Positions 54,784 to 63,882 of a DNA stretch of 64,000 bases are shown in pieces. Position 1 is the first letter of the stretch; each line of letters starts with the position of its first letter. The position numbers were made by a program, and so were the translations under genes. Source of the DNA: Segatella baroniae DSM 16972 = JCM 13447 (GTDB lineage: Bacteria; Bacteroidota; Bacteroidia; Bacteroidales; Bacteroidaceae); the NCBI RefSeq assembly GCF_000426585.1, contig NZ_AUFQ01000005.1, positions 1 to 64,000 of the forward strand, read 5' to 3'. The notes under the pieces were generated by a model. That model was given only the letters and a program-made list of their open reading frames with translations, had not been told where the DNA came from and made no database searches.

Positions 54784-56577
54784 TCATCTGATGACCACGT
54801 TGTCAATCAGATAGGAGGCCGTCGGGACAGGCTCGTCGCAGCCTGGAAGCGGCGGACATGGCTCCTGGTTGGGCGTGTTTCGGTCGGGCAGATTGCGATA
54901 TTCGCCCGTCCGGAAGCTCAGTCTTTCGACGCCTTTCACGGCATGCAGCGTGACGGTGGTCGTACCGTTGCAGGACACCTGGTTGCCGTCGACCGCGAGT
55001 TCCACCTGCAACCAGCGGTCCGTCTGGTAGTTGCCGCAGGGTTGGTGGTTGAGGCTGATGACGCCGCCGTGGAGCCGCAGGCAGGCCACCCGCTCGCCGT
55101 GGCGGTCGGTAAGGTCTATTTCAAGCGGGTCGTCGTTCTCCTTTTCCACTTTCAAGTCGAAGCGGATGGTCGCCTTCGTCGTGTTCTCGAAAGTCCGGAT
55201 GGCCCTGGCGTAGTCGTAAGGGTCGGCGTCCGTGAGGCGCAACTGGTGGCTTTCGTTGACCGAGACGGGGCACCAGGCCGGACTGTAGATGTTCCAATTG
55301 GGAACGGAAGCACCGGGACGGATGTTGTCGAAGTTGTCGTCGACGGGGCCACTCCAGGTCGTTCGGACGGGCAACTGCACCCGGCTGACCCATATATCCT
55401 CCTTGTTGACGCTGTAGCAGAGCCACATGTTGCTGTCCGAAGGCTGCTCTTCGCCCTCCGTAATGCCGCGGACGTAGCACGGTCCGAAGTCTTTGTTCTC
55501 ACCCATGAACCGCCGTGGCGGCACTTCGCCGTGCACCACGCCGATGGAATCGTAGACAATGCCGTCGTCGCCGGTCATCGTGACGAGCGGATAGCGGTAG
55601 GGTTGCGTCTCTATCGGGTTGAAACAGAGCGCGAAGCGGCCGTCGCGGGTGCGCTGTCCCCACTGTTTTCCGCCCGCCATGATGAGCGACGGCACCCTGA
55701 CCGGTGTCGACCAACTCCGTCCTTCGTCGTCCGACAGGGCCGCGTAGGACCACTTCCACAGGGCCACCACCTTTCCGTCGCGCCGGTGGTAATAAGAAGT
55801 GGCCTGCACCTTGTTGACCGAATCCTTCAGCGTATAGAAGCCGTCGAGTCCACGGTCTTCGTCAATCCACTGCAATGTCTTGAGTTTGTCGCCGAGCAAA
55901 GCCCGGCACGCCGCCTTGAAAGCCTTGTCCTTGGACGACGTGTAGAAAGGAAACGCCGTGTTGGAAGCGTTCCACTGCGCGTGCGAAGAGTAGCGGATGA
56001 AGTGGATGGGGCCCATCGTGCCGTCCTTCCTCACCTCTCTGGCCACCCGGCCGATACCCCCCTCCTTGAACGGGTCGTAGCTGTGGCCGTAGAATCCCAC
56101 GACGAGCAGCTTACCGTTGGGCGCATGGTAGAAGCCCATGCGCTGGTGCATGATGTATCCGTAATAAGGTTTGGGAAAGCCGACGCCCTGCGGCGCCTTG
56201 TATTCGGGGAACGCCACCATGGGCTTTCCCCAGTGGCGGCCGTCGGTCGAAGTGACGACGAGCGTGTGGCCGGGCGGTTGGTGCTCGTCTTTGGGGTTCG
56301 ACAGATACTCCAGATAGAACCTCCCGTTCCAATAAGTCATGTTGGGCGCGTGGTTGTAGGTCCATCCGAAGCCGTCGGCGCGCTCCGGATGCGTCCTGTT
56401 GGCACGCATCACCTGGATGTTTTCCGTGCCGATCGCGTAGCGGAAACCGCCCTCATGCAGTCTGGGATTGCAGATTTCGCCGCCTATGTAGGTCACGGGT
56501 TCGGCCAGGGAGCCGCTTTGCGCCCATGCGGCGGCAGGGATTACGGCTGATAAAAGCAAGTAGAACAAATGTTTCAT
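54784..56577 (-). CDS. Secreted beta-propeller protein of the BNR/sialidase-like type
   Basis: A 597-residue exported protein (signal MKHLFYLLLSAVIPAAAWAQ). Residues about 25-430 read as a five- or six-bladed propeller with BNR-like S-x-D-x-G-x-x-W motifs: VTSTDGRHWGKP and ALSDDEGRSWSTPV. Residues about 440-597 look like a LamG/concanavalin-type sandwich (IRFDLKVEKENDDPLEIDLTDRHGERVACLRL). Relatives in Bacteroidota are annotated as exo-alpha-sialidases or as propeller glycosidases of plant-glycan loci, so the substrate is open. No FRIP-type arginine motif of true sialidases is visible. It has its own promoter (56597-56604) and shares the short intergenic region with the divergent DUF4838 gene. 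Confidence 0.65.
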   Translation of the reverse strand: MKHLFYLLLSAVIPAAAWAQSGSLAEPVTYIGGEICNPRLHEGGFRYAIGTENIQVMRANRTHPERADGFGWTYNHAPNMTYWNGRFYLEYLSNPKDEHQPPGHTLVVTSTDGRHWGKPMVAFPEYKAPQGVGFPKPYYGYIMHQRMGFYHAPNGKLLVVGFYGHSYDPFKEGGIGRVAREVRKDGTMGPIHFIRYSSHAQWNASNTAFPFYTSSKDKAFKAACRALLGDKLKTLQWIDEDRGLDGFYTLKDSVNKVQATSYYHRRDGKVVALWKWSYAALSDDEGRSWSTPVRVPSLIMAGGKQWGQRTRDGRFALCFNPIETQPYRYPLVTMTGDDGIVYDSIGVVHGEVPPRRFMGENKDFGPCYVRGITEGEEQPSDSNMWLCYSVNKEDIWVSRVQLPVRTTWSGPVDDNFDNIRPGASVPNWNIYSPAWCPVSVNESHQLRLTDADPYDYARAIRTFENTTKATIRFDLKVEKENDDPLEIDLTDRHGERVACLRLHGGVISLNHQPCGNYQTDRWLQVELAVDGNQVSCNGTTTVTLHAVKGVERLSFRTGEYRNLPDRNTPNQEPCPPLPGCDEPVPTASYLIDNVVIR

Positions 56578-56596
56578 GTCATCGGTATTGATGTTG

Positions 56597-56604
56597 CAAA
56601 GGTA
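56597..56604 (-). promoter_or_regulatory. -7 box for the propeller gene
   Basis: Minus-strand TACCTTTG lies 20 bases upstream of the ATG at 56577, giving an extremely short leader. Confidence 0.6.
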
Positions 56605-56678
56605 GGACGGCCGTGCGATTATGGCCCTTTTGCGGCGTTAAAGGTGGTTAAAGTCGGGACGTTGCAGCCGAAAATGTC

Positions 56679-56686
56679 TATATTTG
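56679..56686 (+). promoter_or_regulatory. -7 box for the DUF4838 gene
   Basis: TATATTTG lies 52 bases before the ATG at 56738. It also rules out the earlier in-frame start at 56684. Confidence 0.6.
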
Positions 56687-56737
56687 CCCTGTCGGCAAGC
56701 AGGCTTGCCCATCCGTTTTCCCCATAAAATCCCCATC

Positions 56738-58954
56738 ATGGAAATCAAGAGACTGTTCATCCTTTCTTTGTCGGCCTTGTCCGTCATTGCCGGAGAGGCC
56801 CAGGTGACCCTCACCGTGAGGCACAAGGCCCGTGCCCGAATCGTCTTGGCCGACACCACGCAGGCCACTCGCCAGGCCGCCCGCCTGCTCAACACCTTCA
56901 TCCACCGCATGGGCAACGACCGTCTGCCCGTGGTTGGCCCCTCGCGGGCGCGACATGGCGACGTCTTTCTGGGCGGACACACCGACAAAGCCGGTGAAGA
57001 CGGCTTTGAAATCACCTGCGACACCCGCGCGTTGCGCATCAGGAGCGGCGGCGACAAGGGCGTCGTGCTGGGTGTGGCCCACCTGTTGCGGCGGCATTTC
57101 GACTGCGACTATTTCACGCAGAACGCCTGGCGTGCGCCCCAGAAGGCCACGATGGTCGTGCCGAGGATTGCCGGATGGACGGAGACGCCGGCCTTCCGCT
57201 ACCGGCAGACGCAGAGCTACGGCAACGCCGACGAGTTGTATCGCCTTTAGTTCGGGCTGGAAGAGCCGCGCCAGATGTTTGTCGGCGGCCTGTGGGTGCA
57301 CACCTTCAACCGCATTCTGCCCGCGGCGGTCTACGGCAAGCGCCATCCCGAGTGGTATTCGCTCATCAACGGCGAGCGCAGACCGGGCGAACACAGCCAG
57401 TGGTGCCTGACCAACGAAGCGCTGTTCCAGCAAGTCTGCCACCAGCTCGACTCCATCTTCGCCGCCAATCCCGGGCTGAAGATGATTTCAATCAGCCAGA
57501 ACGACGGCAACAACACCAACTGCCATTGCGACAAATGCGCGGCCGTCGACGCCGAAGAGGGTGCCGTGTCGGGCAATTACATCCGCTTCCTGAACAAACT
57601 GGCCAAGCGTTATCCCGACAAGGAGTTCTCTACGCTGGCCTATCTGTTCACCATGATGCCGCCCAGACACGTGAAACCGCTGCCCAATGTCAACATCATG
57701 CTGTGCGACATAGACTGCAAACGCGAGGTGCCGCTGACCGACAACGAGAGCGGTCGTCAGTTCATGACGGCGTTGGAAGGCTGGAGTCGCATCTCCGACA
57801 ACCTCTTTATATGGGACTACGGAATCAATTTCGACAACGTGGTGGCCCCTTTTCCCAACCTGCACATCCTACAGAAGAACATCCAACTCTTCAAGAAGCA
57901 CCACGCCAACATGCTCTTTGAGCAGGTGAACGGCACGAAGGGCACCGACTTCGCGGAGCTTCGGGCCTACATGATAGCCCATCTGATGTGGAATCCGGAC
58001 CTCGACGCGGACAGCCTGATGGCGCGTTTCATGACCGGTTACTATGGCGCGGCGGGCAAACATCTCCATGATTACCTGAAGATGATGCAGGGGGCACTTC
58101 TCGCTTCGGGCACCCCGCTGTGGATTTACGACTCTCCGATCACGCATAAGGACGGCATGCTCAACGCCACCCTGCGCAAAGCCTACGACAAATGCTTCGA
58201 CAAGGCCGAGCAAGCCGTGCGCCATGACCGGCCCAGACTCGACCGGGTGCGCGTCAGCAGGCTGCCCTTGCAGTACGCCACCTTGGAGATAGCCCGCACG
58301 GAGCCCATGACCGACGTGGCGGGAGTGAGGAAATTGCTGGAGACGTTCCGTCGGCGTTGTGCCGAATATGAGATTCCGACGCTCAACGAGCGCAACAACC
58401 GGCCGGCGGAGTATTGTGCCTTGTATGAGCAACGCTTCCTCCCTGCGGGCGACGACGGCAATCTGGCCAAGCACGCGGCCGTCACCTACCGCCTGCCGCC
58501 TGCCGAACGCTACCGTCACATCGCCGCGAAGGCGTTGACAGACGGCCTCTACGGCGGCACTAGTTATGTGGAAGGATGGGTCGGTTGGGAAGGAAAAGAC
58601 GCCGAGTTGACCCTCGACCTGGGGCGCGAGACGGCCCTGCAGACCATCACCAGCGACTATCTGCACCAGTTGGGGGCCTGGGTCTTGCTGCCCAAAAGCG
58701 TGGAATATGAAGTTTCTAAGGATGGAAAAGCCTTCAAGGCGTTCGGCAAACCAATCGTCTTCGGCGAAGACCGAGACCCTAAAATCAAGTTCGTCGACGC
58801 CACGGCGACCGAGGATGAGCCTGTGAAAGCCCGCTACATCAAGGTGCGTATCACCACTTTGGGCATGTGCCCGTCGTGGCATTACGGCGTGGGCTACCCC
58901 GCCTGGTTCTTCATCGATGAAGTGAAGGCCTACGCCCATCCGCCCCGGCGGTAG
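56738..58954 (+). pseudogene. DUF4838 glycosidase-like protein interrupted by one amber codon
   Basis: One continuous frame of 739 codons contains a single TAG at 57248-57250. Before it: a signal peptide (MEIKRLFILSLSALSVIAGEAQ) and a GH67/GH20-like N-terminal domain (TRQAARLLNTFIHRMGNDRLPVV). After it: the DUF4838 domain (MISISQNDGNNTNCHCDKCAAVDAEEG, NVNIMLCDIDCKREVPL, FIWDYGINFDNVVAPFPN) and a C-terminal F5/8-type sandwich (ELTLDLGRETALQTITSDY). The local context, YRL-stop-FGLEEPRQMFVGGLW, suggests TGG (Trp) became TAG. Reading frame and domains are otherwise intact, so the mutation is recent, or the codon is read through, or it is a sequencing error. The intact protein would be a secreted glycan-active or glycan-binding enzyme. 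Confidence 0.8.
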
Positions 58955-58972
58955 GGCGGAAGGGCCGTTTGC

Positions 58973-59641
58973 TCAATAGCAGCTGCGTTGCAGGATGCGC
59001 GCGGCTTCGTCCTTGTCGCTGCTGAACCTGAAAACCTGATAGATGGTGTAGCCGTTTTGCGGGTCGACGATGCGCGGAGCCATCATCCTGAGGGCCTTCA
59101 GTTGCTTGTCGGAAAACGAAAACATGCCGATCAGCTTGGCGCATTGGGCGCACGTGAAGTAGCAACCCAGCGACGCCACCTCTATCAACGCCATCTTGTT
59201 GTCGTCGAAACTGGCGTTCCTCACGCGGTTGTAGACGATTGAAAAGTCACGTTCCGACAGCTGGTAGCCCCTGTCCGGATAGCCGGGATAGGTCCGTCCC
59301 ATGCCGGGATAGCCGTCGTAGGGGGGCATGGGTATGGGGAAGAACTGGCGGTCGGGGTCTTTGCCCGGGTTCAGTTCGATGTCCTGATAGCTCACCACCC
59401 TGCCGTTGTTGTTGAAAATGACGATGATGCGATGGTCGTAGTTCAGTATTTTCTCTTTCAAATACTCCCATTGCTCGCCATACTGGTTGAAACTTGTGCT
59501 CTGCGGCCGGCCCAAAATGGCGATGACTTCCTGCTTGGTCATGCCCCGTTCCACGATTCGCTTGTCTGCCATCACGTTCGTGTTGAAAGCCATCAGCATG
59601 AGGATGAGCAGCAGCGTGAATTGCCATTGTGTTCTTTTCAT
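58973..59641 (-). CDS. Exported protein with SmpA/BamE-like and DUF4476 domains
   Basis: A 222-residue protein started at the ATG at 59641, giving a signal peptide (MKRTQWQFTLLLILMLMAFNTNVMA). Residues about 25-90 resemble an SmpA/OmlA-type fold (RIVERGMTKQEVIAILGRPQSTSFNQYGEQWEY), common in outer-membrane assembly lipoproteins but here without a lipobox. A Pro/Gly/Tyr-rich linker (PMPPYDGYPGMGRTYPGYPDRGY) follows. The C-terminal DUF4476 domain has LSERDFSIVYNRVRNASFDDNKMALIEVAS and LGCYFTCAQCAKLIGMFSFSDKQLKALRMMAPRIVD. Function unknown; an envelope role is likely. A -7 box lies 27 bases upstream. Confidence 0.75.
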   Translation of the reverse strand: MKRTQWQFTLLLILMLMAFNTNVMADKRIVERGMTKQEVIAILGRPQSTSFNQYGEQWEYLKEKILNYDHRIIVIFNNNGRVVSYQDIELNPGKDPDRQFFPIPMPPYDGYPGMGRTYPGYPDRGYQLSERDFSIVYNRVRNASFDDNKMALIEVASLGCYFTCAQCAKLIGMFSFSDKQLKALRMMAPRIVDPQNGYTIYQVFRFSSDKDEAARILQRSCY

Positions 59642-59667
59642 AACGCTTTTATTTTGAGTTGATGTCG

Positions 59668-59675
59668 CAAAGATA
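59668..59675 (-). promoter_or_regulatory. -7 box for the DUF4476 gene
   Basis: Minus-strand TATCTTTG lies 27 bases upstream of the ATG at 59641. Confidence 0.6.
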
Positions 59676-59797
59676 GCGCGATTTCTCAACAATCGGAAGG
59701 GGAAAACCCTATGTCGGCAAGTAAATTCCCTAAAGACGAGTGGGTGCTTGCGGCCTTTCGGTGGGGCGAAGCGTATCTCCGATTGGGAAAAACGAGA

Positions 59798-59834
59798 ATC
59801 GGAGGCCCCACGATTCGTGCGTGGAGCCTCCGAT
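59798..59834 (-). terminator. Hairpin downstream of the porin-family gene
   Basis: ATCGGAGGC (59798-59806) and GCCTCCGAT (59826-59834) are perfect complements with a further CCACG/CGTGG inner stem, followed on the minus strand by TCTCGTTTTTCCC. It lies about 28 bases past the stop at 59862. Confidence 0.75.
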
Positions 59835-59861
59835 GGATATGGGTTGGTTGTTGACCGCTTG

Positions 59862-60482
59862 TTATTTCAAGTTGAACTTGTAGCCCACTGTCAGTTGGAA
59901 GACCTGATGTTTGGTCGTCTCATCGACTCCGCTGATGATCTTGGTGAGCCCCAGATTGTAGCGGGCGTCGACAACGACGTTGTTGATCTCGTAAGAAGCG
60001 CCTACCGGCATTGCCAAGTCGAAGCTGTTTACCTTTGCTTCGGTCAAGCCTCCTTCATGCAATGCCTTTTCAAGGTCTACTTCGGCGGAAACGCCTTTGC
60101 CTGTCACTTTGACTTTGTCGTTGACCAATATGCCGGGTTGCAGACCGAGTTTGACGGCGAATCCCTTTGCTACATAGACGTTGGCGAGGACGGGAATGTT
60201 GATGTAATCCATCTTGATGGTTCCTCCGATGCCTGATTCAGAACCCTTGATACCCTGTTGCGAGTAGAGCGCGCCTGCCGTCAACGCCACCATCGACGTG
60301 GCTTGGTATTCAAACTCGGCACCCGCGGCCAAGGCAAATCTGGCGTCTGCCCCCTCGGCGTTGCTCATGCTGGCAATGTTGAGCCCCAACTTGGGCTGAA
60401 TGGTGATGGCGCCTACGTTGCGCTGTGCGAACGAACTGGCTGCCGCCATCAGCAGGCATGCCACGAAACATAGTTTTTTCAT
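59862..60482 (-). CDS. Porin-family outer-membrane beta-barrel protein (PorT-like)
   Basis: A 206-residue exported protein (signal MKKLCFVACLLMAAASSFAQ; the ATG at 60482 is used rather than an upstream TTG). Alternating strands typical of an OMP_b-brl_2 barrel: VGAITIQPKLGLNIASMSN, FALAAGAEFEYQATSMVALTAGALYSQQGIKG, MDYINIPVLANVYVAKGFAVKLGLQPGILV, ASYEINNVVVDARYNLGLTKI and a final HQVFQLTVGYKFNLK. The stretch YINIPVLANVY is characteristic of PorT-like barrels. It probably serves as a small envelope barrel of unknown cargo. It has its own promoter and terminator. Confidence 0.82.
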   Translation of the reverse strand: MKKLCFVACLLMAAASSFAQRNVGAITIQPKLGLNIASMSNAEGADARFALAAGAEFEYQATSMVALTAGALYSQQGIKGSESGIGGTIKMDYINIPVLANVYVAKGFAVKLGLQPGILVNDKVKVTGKGVSAEVDLEKALHEGGLTEAKVNSFDLAMPVGASYEINNVVVDARYNLGLTKIISGVDETTKHQVFQLTVGYKFNLK

Positions 60483-60522
60483 AATCAATTGGTTTAAGAA
60501 TATAAATATGATAATGATTTTG

Positions 60523-60530
60523 CAAAGATA
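60523..60530 (-). promoter_or_regulatory. -7 box for the porin-family gene
   Basis: Minus-strand TATCTTTG lies 41 bases upstream of the ATG at 60482. Confidence 0.6.
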
Positions 60531-60649
60531 ACAAAATGTTTTAATACTTTTGTAAAAGTACGATGTTTTTACATTTCAGTTTGTTGTTTTCCCTGCCGTG
60601 GCTGCCGTCTTTCGCCGCAAGGAGCCTTCTCTTTCAGCCTTGTGCCTTG

Positions 60650-60775
60650 TCCGTCTCTTTCTGAAAGCAGGCTGGTCGTTTTGCAACGGCAGCCCTTTCG
60701 GCCGCCAAAAGCAGCCCTTTTGCCTTGCAACGGCAGCCCTTTCAGCCGCTGAAAGGGCTGCGGTGGAAAGCGGGG
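60650..60775. repeat. Dispersed intergenic repeat, copy 5
   Basis: In the 400-base gap between the porin-family and XylE-like genes lie about five units of GCAGCCCTTT or inverse: AACGGCAGCCCTTTCGG, AAAAGCAGCCCTTTTGC, AACGGCAGCCCTTTCAGC and GCTGAAAGGGCTGCGG. The last two form a hairpin. No gene is seen in the gap. Confidence 0.75.
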
Positions 60776-60837
60776 GGATGGAAAGGTGTTTGCCACATCC
60801 CTGCAACAAGTCGTCCGCCGCCTTGCCATGACATGAA

Positions 60838-60874
60838 AAAATGCCGCTTCCGGAAGCTTCGGAAGCGGCATTTT
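60838..60874. terminator. Terminator of the sugar symporter gene
   Basis: AAAATGCCGCTTCCG (60838-60852) and CGGAAGCGGCATTTT (60860-60874) are perfect 15-bp complements with a 7-base loop, 20 bases past the stop at 60894. Confidence 0.93.
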
Positions 60875-60893
60875 CCCATGTCTGCCACAAGCC

Positions 60894-62360
60894 TTACTTG
60901 CGCCAGAGCTTGCTCATGTCTTCGAGCGTCTTGCCCTTGGTCTCGGGCACGAGCCGCCAGACAAAGAGGGCGGAGACCACGCAGACGAGCCCATAGAGGC
61001 CGTAGGTGAACCAATGGCCGAAGTCGTCGCCCGGCGTAAGGTGCATGTTGAACAGCGGAACGAACGTCGAACTGACGATGAAATTGAAGATCCATTGGAA
61101 CGCCACGGCAATGGCGACGGCCGCGCCGCGTATCGTGTTGGGGAATATCTCGGCGATATAGACCCAGCAGATGGGGCCCCAGCTGAACATGAAGCAGGCG
61201 CTGTAGACCATGATGCTGACCATGGTGACCGCTTCCAGCGAGGGATTGCCGAACGTGAGGGCCACACCGAAGGCCCCGAGGGCCATGCCCACCGAACCGC
61301 TGATGAGCAGCGGCTTGCGGCCGAGCCGCTCTACCGTGAAGACGGCCACCAAAGTGAACGTGATGTTGATGACGCCCATGATGACGGTCTGCACCATCGG
61401 GTTGCTCATGCCCATGTCCTGGAAGATGCGGGGCGCGTAGTAGAGGACGGCGTTGATACCGATGGCCTGCTGGAACACCGACAGCATGATTCCCACGAAG
61501 ATGCACATGAAGCCGTAGGAGAACAGTTTCTCGGTCTTGACGCTTATCGTGTTCTTGATGTCGTTGAGGATGTTGCGGGCCGTCTCGGCGCCGTTGATGC
61601 GCGAAAGGATGTGGAGCGCCTTGTCGTCGCGGCCCGTCATGACGAGATAACGCGGCGTCTCGGGCACGAAACAGATGAGGATGGTGAACAATCCGGCCGG
61701 GATGCACTCCGAACCGAACATGTAGCGCCAGCCCGTGGCGATGGTCCAAGGGTCGCTGCCGGGCACGACGCGGCTGAAACCTTCGCCTATCGACTCGATC
61801 ACGGGGTTGGTGTGGCTGCCCAGGATGATGAAGTTGACGAAATAGACGACCAGCTGGCCGAAGATGATGGCAAACTGGTTCCAGCTGACCAGCATGCCCC
61901 GGATGTTGCTCGGGGCCACTTCGCCGATGTACATCGGGCAGATGGCCGACGCCATTCCTACGCCAATGCCGCCCAGGATGCGGTAGATGTTGAAGACGAC
62001 GAGCAGCGTCAGCGTCGGTTTTCCTTCGGGAAGGACGTAGGATTCGGGCACCATGGAGCCCCAGGCGGACAGGAAGAAGCAGACGCCGGCGAAGACGAGG
62101 GCGCGCTTCCGGCCCAGCCGTCCGGCCAGAAGGCCCGACAGCGAACTGCCGACGATGCAGCCGATGAGCGCGCTCGACGACGTGAAGCCGTGCATGAAGT
62201 CGGTGTAGCGGAAGTCGGAAGCGTTGAGAAAGAAGGCTTGCAAGCCTTTCTCGGCCCCGGAAATGACGGCCGTGTCGTAGCCGAAGAGCAAGCCGCCCAG
62301 GACGGCGACGAGCACAATGGAGAATAGATAGGCCTTGGAGCCCGTTTGATTTTGTTCCAT
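60894..62360 (-). CDS. Sugar-proton symporter of the MFS sugar porter family, XylE-like
   Basis: A 488-residue inner-membrane protein with the twelve-helix major facilitator pattern. Sugar-porter signatures are all visible: LLFGYDTAVISGA in helix 1, LAGRLGRKRAL (loop 2-3 motif), GGIGVGMASAICPMYIGEVAP in helix 4, FVPETPRYLVM after helix 6, QQAIGINAVLYYAPRIF in helix 7, VERLGRKPLL (loop 8-9) and RLVPETKGKTLE at the C-terminus. It resembles E. coli XylE closely in length and motifs, so D-xylose or glucose import with protons is likely. It is transcribed alone from a -7 box at 62444-62451. Confidence 0.9.
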   Translation of the reverse strand: MEQNQTGSKAYLFSIVLVAVLGGLLFGYDTAVISGAEKGLQAFFLNASDFRYTDFMHGFTSSSALIGCIVGSSLSGLLAGRLGRKRALVFAGVCFFLSAWGSMVPESYVLPEGKPTLTLLVVFNIYRILGGIGVGMASAICPMYIGEVAPSNIRGMLVSWNQFAIIFGQLVVYFVNFIILGSHTNPVIESIGEGFSRVVPGSDPWTIATGWRYMFGSECIPAGLFTILICFVPETPRYLVMTGRDDKALHILSRINGAETARNILNDIKNTISVKTEKLFSYGFMCIFVGIMLSVFQQAIGINAVLYYAPRIFQDMGMSNPMVQTVIMGVINITFTLVAVFTVERLGRKPLLISGSVGMALGAFGVALTFGNPSLEAVTMVSIMVYSACFMFSWGPICWVYIAEIFPNTIRGAAVAIAVAFQWIFNFIVSSTFVPLFNMHLTPGDDFGHWFTYGLYGLVCVVSALFVWRLVPETKGKTLEDMSKLWRK

Positions 62361-62443
62361 TTGTTATATTAGATTTGTATTCTGATTCGCTTGTTTAGGT
62401 TATAAATCTACGCTAATGGTTGATGATAAGTTTGTTATTGGCA

Positions 62444-62451
62444 CAAAATTA
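62444..62451 (-). promoter_or_regulatory. -7 box for the sugar symporter gene
   Basis: Minus-strand TAATTTTG lies 84 bases upstream of the ATG at 62360. Confidence 0.5.
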
Positions 62452-62527
62452 CGAAAGAATATCTTAACGGACAAGCGGAAAACGCAAAATATCCGCCGAT
62501 GGAAGGCCTTTTGGCAGTTTTTTTTAG

Positions 62528-62535
62528 TAAATTTG
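62528..62535 (+). promoter_or_regulatory. -7 box for the metF stub-holB transcript
   Basis: TAAATTTG lies 29 bases before the ATG at 62564. Confidence 0.6.
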
Positions 62536-62563
62536 CAACGATATTGTAGCAGTATTATAAAAT

Positions 62564-62731
62564 ATGTGTATCGCAGAAACATTGAACCGATCCGCCGCCG
62601 GGTGCCGCTTCGCCTTCGAAGTGTCGCCGCCCTTCAAGGCCTCAGGTGGGTCGGGACGGTTTGATGCGGCTCGTTCATTTGCGGCGTCGGCAGCCCGTGT
62701 CGATGACCCTTCAACCCAATGTTTGTTCTGA
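62564..62731 (+). pseudogene. Truncated metF (methylenetetrahydrofolate reductase) stub
   Basis: A 55-codon frame with a good promoter begins MCIAETLNRSAAGCRFAFEV and continues SPPFKASGGSGRFD. The block FAFEV-x-PP-x-K-x-x-G matches the conserved start of MetF, which in related genomes lies directly upstream of holB. A normal MetF has about 300 residues, so nearly the whole gene is missing and the last 25 codons are unrelated. Its TGA overlaps the holB ATG (TGATG), so it may now act as a leader peptide coupled to holB. Confidence 0.5.
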
Positions 62732-63882
62732 TGAAGTTCGGTGAAGTCATAGGTCAGGAAGCGACAAAGCGCCGTTTGTGCCGGATGGTGGCCGAGAATC
62801 GGCTGCCCCATGCCATGATGTTGTGCGGCCCCGTGGGCTGCGGCAAGATGGCGTTGGCGCTGGCTTTCGCCTCCCATCTCTTGGGACAGCGCGACGAGGA
62901 AGGCCGTTCCGTGCTGGCCGACGAGCTCCAAATACGCAACTCGGAGGCCATGCTCGGCCGTTGGGAGCACCCCGACCTGCACTTCGCCTACCCCGTGATA
63001 CGCCCTGCCGGCACGTCGGCCGAGCACAAGATGGTGAGCGACGACTTCGCCAAGGCATGGCGGGAGATGATTTCGGAGAGTGCTTATTTCTCGATGGACG
63101 AGTGGTTGGACAGGATGGACGCGGCCAATCAGCAGGCCATCATCGGCGCGGGGGAGAGCGATGAGTTGATTCGCAAGCTGAGCTTGAAGTCCTATCAGGG
63201 CGGTTACAAGGTGTGCGTGGTCTGGCTGCCCGAGCGAATGAACCAGGAATGTGCCAACAAACTGCTCAAACTCTTGGAGGAACCGCCCTTGCAGACGGTG
63301 TTCGTCATGGTGTGCGAGGAGCCCGACCGGATCATCGAAACCATCCGGAGCCGTGTGCAGCGCATCGATGTGCCGCGGTTGTCGGCGGAAGATATTCGGC
63401 AGGCGCTCGTCGAACGGCGCGGACTGGAGCCGGAGGACGCCCGCCGCACGGCCCGGTTGGCCGACGGCAACTGGCTGAAGGCGATGGAAACGCTGAATGC
63501 CGGCAATGAGAATCGCCAGTTCCTTGACTTGTTCATCATGCTGATGCGCTTGGCATACATGCGCAATATCAAAGACCTTAAGAAGTGGAGCGAGGCTGTC
63601 GCGGGCCATGGGCGGGAGAGACAGCGGCGCATGTTGTCCTACTTCATGGGCATGATACGCGAGAATTTCATGTACAACTTCCGGCAACCGGAGCTGAACT
63701 ACATGACACAAGAGGAGGAACGGTTCTCCAAGAACTTCGCGCGCTTCATCAACGAGGCCAATGTGGTGGAGATGACGGAGCTTCTTGAGAAGGCCAGACG
63801 CGACATCGGACAGAACGCCAACGCCAAGATCGTGTTCTTCGACCTGGCCTTGCAGATGATCGTTCTGCTGATTCGCAAATGA
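62731..63882 (+). CDS. holB: DNA polymerase III delta-prime subunit
   Basis: A 383-residue clamp-loader subunit. MKFGEVIGQEATKRRL is the usual opening, and the P-loop GPVGCGKM (residues 33-40) ends in Met instead of Thr/Ser, in line with a delta-prime that does not itself hydrolyse ATP. MNQECANKLLKLLEEPPLQTVFVMVCEEPDRIIETIRSRVQRIDV matches the central delta-prime region, with SRV where many homologues have SRC. The C-terminal helical domain is longer than in E. coli, as usual here. The start at 62731 is chosen because it overlaps the stop of the upstream stub by one base; an alternative lies at 62719. Confidence 0.88.
   Translation: MKFGEVIGQEATKRRLCRMVAENRLPHAMMLCGPVGCGKMALALAFASHLLGQRDEEGRSVLADELQIRNSEAMLGRWEHPDLHFAYPVIRPAGTSAEHKMVSDDFAKAWREMISESAYFSMDEWLDRMDAANQQAIIGAGESDELIRKLSLKSYQGGYKVCVVWLPERMNQECANKLLKLLEEPPLQTVFVMVCEEPDRIIETIRSRVQRIDVPRLSAEDIRQALVERRGLEPEDARRTARLADGNWLKAMETLNAGNENRQFLDLFIMLMRLAYMRNIKDLKKWSEAVAGHGRERQRRMLSYFMGMIRENFMYNFRQPELNYMTQEEERFSKNFARFINEANVVEMTELLEKARRDIGQNANAKIVFFDLALQMIVLLIRK

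Noticed and set aside
54769-56550. Plus-strand open frame opposite the propeller protein gene
   Set aside because: Antisense shadow; the minus-strand product has a signal peptide and BNR motifs.
62416-62664. 82-codon plus-strand frame over the XylE-holB intergenic region
   Set aside because: It covers promoters for both neighbours, is Arg-rich and matches nothing known; the 55-codon metF-like frame is better supported.
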